Source: Tubiluchus corallicola (taxonomy: Eukaryota > Priapulida > Priapulimorpha > Priapulimorphida > Tubiluchidae). From it: a stretch of DNA of 64,000 bases. The DNA is taken from the NCBI GenBank assembly GCA_030141605.1, contig JAQGDQ010000072.1, positions 236,001 to 300,000 of the forward strand, given 5' to 3'. This document shows positions 57,031 through 64,000 of the stretch, piece after piece. Under the pieces are notes generated by a model. The model saw only the letters and a program-made list of their open reading frames with translations, made no database searches and was not told where the DNA came from. Numbering within the stretch: the first letter of the stretch is position 1; every line of letters begins with the position of its first letter. The position numbers were made by a program, and so were the translations under genes.

Positions 57031-60000
57031 TAATGCAGAGGTAATAGTGACGCTCACGTCGATAAAGGTGATGTTATAATGTTTGTTTTTCACATGTACA
57101 AGAAATAACTTAACAATTCCAGATGTATAAAAGGATGTATAAATACTTTTTGCTCCAGCTGCACAATTGATAAAACCATCTTGCCATTTTTTTAGTTTCA
57201 ATGTACAACTTTATATATTGTTTATATTGTAAATGTGTATATAAATGTTTTTATCATGTATCCCTTTCTTCTTTTTGTGTTCTTTTAATATCGCTTTTTT
57301 CTTTTCTTTTAATATACTGACATTAAATTATATGTCATTGTATGTGGGTATTTATTAATACGCTTTATTGTCTTTTTATATAGTTCATTATCGGTGGCCT
57401 TCACAAGCCATTAGACTTCTTGGTCATCAAAATTATTAAATTGTAATTTTTATAGTTAATTATTTTGAACTGCAAATTTGCCAAAAATCTTTATTTTTGC
57501 ATAACTATGTACTAATTGTTTTACTAATTTAAATAATTTTTTTATTTTGATTTGATCGTGATGTCACCCGTAGTCACAGTAAATGCACTAGTATAAACTA
57601 AAATGGCTTATATATCCACAAAATTGTGTGGTTTGGCGGATATTCATAACTAGAACAAGCTGTGGCAGAATTATGTCCAGTTTCTGCCACATCTTCCAAT
57701 AACGGCTTGCTAGTGCAGCAATAGTTGCATGTGGGCTTCTTCGCTCTGTACCATATTTCCCAGTGAAGCCACTGCTGACGTAGACACATGGTGTTCTATT
57801 ACCCGGAATACCGTTACCTCTAATTATAGCAGCGCTTCATTTCGTCCAACATTGGGCGGATTTCATCTTGTATATAGCAAACCAACTCTTTCTTTCTAAC
57901 CATTAAACAAGGCTTAATTAGATGTTAAGTTCTGCAGTGTGAAACTGTCGTGTACCTGTGACATTACCAGCTGGACAAAGTGTTACAGCAGATTCAGTCC
58001 TATTTAGTGTAAGTATTGTCATGTGTTGTTTAAGCTAAACATTGCGCGCTTTTGTTTGGTTTATTACAAGTTTAAGGAGCAACGACATTACAATATCTAA
58101 GCACTGATATTAAACTCTGTCGGTTCTTTTGTATTTATGATGTACGAAACCCTTTAGAACTACTAACTTTATAAATTTAGTTTTTTGTAGATATAATGCA
58201 CGAAATCAACTACAACTTTTAACTCATTATCAACGCGATTTTGTTTTAAACAACTTGCATATAAAAATAAGTTTAGAAGTTAAATAGTTCAGCGTTCCTT
58301 TTTCGTGTTTACGTAGTCATGTAGCAGTATATCCTGTATGTTATTATCAAGATCGTTTGTTGAAAGAAATTAGCCCCGACTGCTTGTTTTTCTTTCTGCT
58401 TATACTATGCGTACGTTACTCCATGGGGGGAACAGTCCACTTCTGAACACCATAATGCGGGTCAGACACGTTTGTGACTCTGAGACTAAAATATCATTTG
58501 TAACCGGGAATGGATTTAATTCTTATGCTTTAAGACTATGTAACCTCATACATATAACACCAGATTGGATTACTGACTGTTGTAAAAAATACCGAATAGA
58601 CTGCATAAGTTATGCGGCTCAGATAAAATGCGTTCTTTTTTGTAGACAAAATTTTGCAAATTTTGAAAACTGCTATGCTTGTGCATTCTGCATACGAAAC
58701 ATGTTGTTTATTGTTGTTTTTCTTGCATTGGGCCGAAAGCAAGCAGACAAGTCGGTACTGCACAAAGCTTAATAAGTACATGCACTTCCCTTTTGCATGA
58801 CATTAATTCATATATCTTTCTTTGATTTAGCCAATTATTTTACAGCAGTAAATTCAACCAGCGACAAATTCAATGGCCTGCGGCTTGCACACTTATCTGA
58901 AAGCCTTATATTCCACATACCTCTGCTAGTAATAACAACAATTATAATTGGCCATGATGTTCATCCAACCTATGTCGTCTTCTACTCTAACAGTAATTTT
59001 TGCAATATTTATGCACTAACAATAAAGGGTTGGAAACACTAAGGAAAATTGAAAAGAAAAACATGAAAGCGCAACAAACCCCAATAAACATTTCGAAGAC
59101 TCAAAATTTAATATGAAGCATAAAAAAGACCTTTTTAGTTTGCGTGGATAATTTGTTGCTGAAAATCACATCATCCTATCCTTGTAGCTTCACACATATA
59201 CCAGCAGATATATCATTAGTAGGAAAAAGAATAGGTGACGCTACAAGACCGGGATATATTGGAAATCATGAAGTAGATTTTAAGCTAAATGTAATTGTAT
59301 CACGTACCTTAATCATTTGCGCTGTTCGTTTTTGCAAATTGGTTCTGTAGATTAGTTTAAAAAATGGCAGATTCAAATGCTGCATGCGCCAATGGGCAGT
59401 CAAAATTTTATTTACTTGGCACTCGTTATCAAGCATTGAAAGAGCATAAATCAGTTTTTAGCTTTTCTACCCTGCAGTTGCCATGATAAGTGAAAAAACT
59501 ACGTAACTCACCTTTGAGCAACCCTTCGTGTTGTTTTGGGTAACAGTTAATACACATCTTGAGTTAAACTAGGACAACTGAAGGACATTGTTATGCGCTG
59601 ATTCGACAGAACGCGAACTTAAATCACTTGCACGTGTAAGTTAATGTTCAAAACTTGTTCTGGAATGCTTAAGAATGAAGGAACATATAAAATAACAGAA
59701 CAGTGACGCGAGAATAATTCTAATAAGCATAAAATAAGTACAATTAATAAAAAAATCCTGCAATAAAGAAATAAAAAACACGGCGTTTTATCATGTGACA
59801 AAAACAAATACTACAAAAAAAATATTTCGTGATAATAACGTATTCACTAATTAAGTACATAAAAAACACAAAAGAAAGAACACAATTACTGGTAAAAGGA
59901 GAGCGAATTTCATACATACTAACCTTTACTTCATCAGTGCTACGTGTTGTTATCGATATTTTTATTACAGGCACTTAAAAACTTCTATAGTTAAAACAAC

Positions 60001-61480
60001 ACAACTTTATTAAAACTATTACTTTTCAAAGTTAAAAAGCTAAAATCTTGCTAAACGATTGTCTTCAAATAACTACGTCTGGCCCAAATGAAAAAAACTT
60101 TCAAAAACGTAAAATTAATTTGCTTCGAAATTTTTGCAAAATCAAATACTGCTTTCGAAAAATTTAAAAGAAATTAAATATGCATTAGACTTCGTGTTTC
60201 TAAAAGATTGAGCCAATAACTAAAGCTCCACAGCTGAAAACATAACAGGACGCCTATTATATAGTTTTGTGCAGACATTTTCAAGCAAACTGCCATTACC
60301 TAGACGTTACAGAAATTTCATTTGGGAGTTTCAGTCGTGGAATTTTAGCTACTGATTCATTTTTTTAGGAATATGATATCTAATGCACATTTATGTTCTA
60401 TTATATTTTCTATAGACCTGTTGGATTAATCTCTGTCTAAAACTCAGGACTAGCACTTTCCTTCACCTCATAATTATGCTGTGACTTACTGAAATATAAC
60501 AAACCATACACCAACGTTAAGTTATCTCATTTTTTAAAAAGTAGACATTCTGTTTCCTTTGGATTAAACGAAAGTTGCCTGAAGCCCTCAATCACAGAGT
60601 AGGCAATTTAAGCTTCTTATCAATGATAACACCAAGATACTGTGCGAATTTACTTCTATTTTGGTCGAGTGATTGGTATCAAGAATTACAGACTAATCAT
60701 TTGTTCTGGGGCCATTTTCCGTAGAAGTACTTTGCATTTCGCAACTAGAGTTATTTTAACTTTTCATAGCTACAAGCTACAAGCTACATATACGCGTAGG
60801 CCTAGCATCTTAACTTTACTTCAGACGTATTTTTCGAACATGTCGCCCTGTTGTAAACAAAACCTCATACAGTTACTGTAAGCCAAACTATTACACTCAA
60901 GTAAACGAAGATGCACTTTTATGTCTATTCTCAGACAACTCCTGCAGCTGCTTTAAATCCCAGGGATTTCTTCGTCACTGCCGAACAGGAAACAGCGTAT
61001 CCAGGGGCGCGTTCACGATGTTCAGTTAAACTAAGTGTTAAAATTGGTGAGCCAAGATGCGTCAAGTTGTAACAAAATGAAGGCTTCCTTTGTCACGAGG
61101 ACCTGATGCGTGGAGTGTTTCAAAACCCCTTTGTACAGGAGATCTACCTCCGCCTCAAAGACTAGTGTTTTATGCTGTAAAAACATCGATATTTTTAAGT
61201 TTAAGTGCCTGTAATAGTTTCGTGTTCAGTGCTGTTGTTACACTTTTTAAGCATCAACTGCCGACTTCACGCAATAGGGCTATATTGAAATTTGTAGCAG
61301 GGAATTTCGAAACTTGTGCGCAGCATTCTGATGAACAAGCTCTTAAAGATTTTATTTCCAAGCTATCTTAACAACGATTTATTTATTGCGCGTTTGTTGC
61401 TGGTAAACAGCATATTTAAGTATGGTATCCTGCTTACCTAACGTCGGTAAGAACGATTTTGTCTTATAGCCAGGGTTGAT
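57031..61480. other. Long stretch with no recognised gene
   Basis: AT-rich. Open frames at 58407-58772, 59144-59350 and 61090-61371 (LPPPQRLVFYAVKTSIF...LKFVAGNFETCAQHSDEQALK) match nothing I know. No exon set with consistent phases could be built. Confidence 0.4.
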
Positions 61481-61483
61481 ATG

Positions 61484-61484
61484 C

Positions 61485-61520
<36 letters not shown>

Positions 61521-61635
61521 CTGACTGACTGACTGACTGACTGACTGACTGACTGACTGACTGACTGACTGACTGACTGACTGACTGACTGACTGACTGA
61601 CTGACTGACTGATTTGATTTGATTTGATTTGATTT
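61484..61635. repeat. (TTGA)n - (CTGA)n - (TTTGA)n array, tail of a LINE
   Basis: Three blocks: TTGA to about 61519, CTGA to about 61611, and GATTT to 61635. Read on the minus strand, the LINE 3' end TTCGAAATAAAGAGTTAAAT enters (CAAAT)n, then (CAGT)n, then (CAAT)n. Confidence 0.95.
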
Positions 61636-64000
61636 AACTCTTTATTTCGAACCAAGTTCATAGAATACATAACATACAATAATTACAAGACATACAATAA
61701 TTATAACACCTCCTCTCGACACATGCAAATTAATACATAAATAAATAAAATAACAGTACAGTCTATATATATATATATATACAATATCATGCGTCCAGCC
61801 TGAATCGTCCTAACACTTTCCTCCACTGGTCTCTTATGTCGGAAGTGTAAAAAGCTTCACTGTTATTCAATGCGTTTATGAGAAGATTTGAGCTTTGCAT
61901 TACTCTAATGTATAAACTGTATGCAGTTTTCCTACGTATTACATCAAAGTATAAAACATCGTGGTCTACTGAAATGGTCCTAGAACTATAATCATATGGG
62001 TAGTTGAAAAGTTTGCGTTTTGAAACATTGTGAGCTACTTTAAGTTTGCTGAGACTGTAGTTATAAAAATGTCGCCAGGTGGCCATACCGTAGAAAGAAT
62101 TACAATAAGAGTTGAACAGATGAGTTTTGACGTTAGGTGAACAATGATGAAATTTTCTAAGAATACGGTTCGCTCTAGCACAAAACAGACTTCGTTGTCT
62201 GATAACATCCATGTCGTCTTTGTTATCACTGGTGATGATATGGCCAAGATACTTTTCTGTTTCACACGGTATAATTATTTTACCGGCTACCTCAGGTGAA
62301 CTGAAATTGAACCCACACATACTGGGGGTGTAATTGTTATGAGTTTAGTCTTATCGACGTTTATTACTATGTCATGACTATTTGCGTAATCAACATACAT
62401 ATCAACTAAAGTTTGTAAAGCAGTGGTAGTGGATGCTAGTAAACATCCATCATCAGCAAACATAAGGTGATTTATATAAGTACCACCTATCTGACAACCT
62501 AGACCGGTAGATGTGAGGTCAGAACTCAAGTCTCTGAAATATAAATTAAATAGTATGGGTGACATTTTTGCACCCTGCCGAACACCATTTGCGACTTTAA
62601 ATGTGCTAGAGCAAAAATTTCCCCACCTCACAAACATGGTTTGTCGAGAGTAGTAAAAGGCTAATAATCTTATAATAATGTTAGGCATATCAGTATCGAC
62701 CAGTTTTAGAAACATTTTGTAGTAATTTACCCGGTCAAAAGCTTTAGATGCATCTAAGAACAATATGTGTACTCGACTCTGGCGTTGAATGTAATAGTCG
62801 ATAACTTCTTTCATGGTATACAAACACATTTCTGTACCCAATTCATCCACGTAACCAAACTGATTTGGTGTTGATTGAATTGAGTTACCGTATCTGCTTA
62901 AAAACAAAATTTCTAATAGTTTGCTCGACACTGTGGATAGTGCTATTGGCCTATAATTATTCTTGGCTGTAATTTCCTTATTTTTGTCTTTCACAATCGG
63001 TACAATGACAGACAGCATTAGAGAATCAGGCAAAAAACAATGTATGACACAAGCGCTAAATAAAAGTGATAATACTATTGGCAGCATATGTGAAGCATAC
63101 CTAAAATGCTCCGATTTAATTGCATCATTTCCAGCCGATTTGTGCAGAGATAGTTTTGAAATGGCCTCTTGCACTTCTCTCACAGTGAAATAACTCACAA
63201 TACCCATATTACTACTTAACTTCAAGTCTAATTTTGCTGCAACGTCACCGTTATTTGCAGAATTTAAAATCTTTTTATAGTGCTTCCCCCACATATCACA
63301 TATAGCCTTATCGCCTGAAATTTCGTCTATTTTAGGGGGTAGAGGAATTCTTGAGTTAGTTTCCCTTTTTATCATGGCCCAAAATTGATAAGAATTACAG
63401 TTCATAAATTTATGAGCAATTTTATCTGCGACAATTGTTTTCTCTTGGATCTTGCATTCACGTAATGCAAGCTTAAAACGTGAACGTGCCTGGCGCATTT
63501 CATCAGCGATGAGCCCATTCCGAGGCTTGCCATTCGCACACCAAGTTAAAAAACAGTGACGAAAGTGCCTGTGTTTTTCAGAAACGAATTCGTTCCAGCC
63601 AGGTATTATTTTATCCTTTATACGTTCATGATTTTGTGACCGCTTACAACTAGGCAGCGTATTCTCAGCCGCAGAATTTAGCACAGATATAATTGCGTCA
63701 TGCATCAAAGCAAGTTGTTGTCTATGATTGGGGTTCTGACAGTGAATGTCACCACAATAAATTGCGTCGTACGGGACAACGATTCCAGATAGCAAAGACT
63801 GTGTCATTGTTTGGTATTCGAGGAGATGATTACTTTCAGCTTTCTCCCAGTCAACCATAAAAAAAGGCACTATTGGTTTACAAGGTGTGTCCGAATCACA
63901 CGACACTTGGCCATTCAAAACGTCATTTACAGTGACTGTAGCCGCACCATTAGGTGATAAGGCCATACGATCTATATGCACGTTTAGTAGTAAGGGCATG
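61636..64000 (-). mobile_element. LINE retrotransposon ORF2 (RT), frameshifted, 5' end outside window
   Basis: An open frame from the window edge down to 62287 gives 570 residues. It has an N-terminal linker (FVSEKHRHFRHCFLTWC, NSYQFWAMIKRETNS), then RT boxes SAGNDAIKSEHFRY, NNYRPIALSTVSSKLLEI, ILFLDASKAFDRVNYYKM, GVRQGAKMSPILFNLYF and the catalytic INHLMFADDGCLLAS. It shifts frame at a five-base G run (62324-62328, plus strand). The thumb and C-terminus continue at 62320-61787 (CETEKYLGHIITSDNKDDMD, then RANRILRKFHHCSPNVKTHL and a final DQWRKVLGRFRLDA). A 3' UTR of about 150 bases contains an (AT)n run and ends in the simple-repeat tail. All catalytic residues are present, so this is the youngest element of the window. 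The endonuclease would lie beyond base 64000. Confidence 0.93.

Noticed and set aside
56781-57201. Repeat protein with Val-Cys-Ser-Val-Gly words
   Set aside because: It lies over the CAGACC minisatellite, with no start context or flanking exons.
57900-58025. Possible small exon (CRVPVTLPAGQSVTADSVLF) before a gtaagt donor
   Set aside because: The needed frame has a stop right after the only plausible acceptor, and no partner exon was found.
61464-61679. Ser-Gln-Ser-Val repeat protein
   Set aside because: It is a translation of the (CTGA)n LINE tail.

Overview
The window is nuclear DNA from an invertebrate animal. It is AT-rich, its genes are split by spliceosomal introns (GT-AG, all junction phases agree), and it is heavily loaded with retrotransposon debris. 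Three animal genes can be read: the 3' end of a zona pellucida (ZP) domain gene, a complete AMT-type ammonium transporter, and a complete family C G-protein-coupled receptor. Vertebrates keep Rh proteins but lack AMT-type transporters, so a vertebrate is unlikely. The species cannot be fixed from the sequence alone; a marine or early-branching invertebrate fits.

Layout. 1-1012 (+): last two exons of a ZP-domain protein. 3430-4540 and 5940-8720 (+): broken tyrosine-recombinase (DIRS/Ngaro-like) retrotransposons, separated by a minisatellite of about 58 bp per unit whose units carry palindromes (4950-5510). 9800-14060: decayed antisense LINEs, a Harbinger-like remnant and a large (TTATTG)n array. 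14455-34837 (+): ammonium transporter, 12 coding exons, 490 aa, with three sense-strand LINE remnants, an LTR-like insertion, DNA-transposon pieces and a tandem repeat inside its introns, plus a possible alternative last exon at 31560-31843. 35000-39100: gene-free, with a second LTR-like copy. 39200-46856 (-): family C GPCR, 6 coding exons, 1142 aa, with two tandem Venus-flytrap domains and no cysteine-rich domain. 46870-51100: gene-free. 51100-57030: LINE fragments of both orientations and a minisatellite. 57030-61480: no gene recognised. 61480-64000 (-): the best-preserved LINE of the window, cut by the window edge and broken by one frameshift.

The three host genes are probably independent; nothing links them functionally except that all act at the cell surface or outside it. 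The most interesting host feature is the tandem Venus-flytrap receptor. A recurrent theme is that LINE 3' ends run directly into microsatellites, which accounts for several of the largest simple repeats here.
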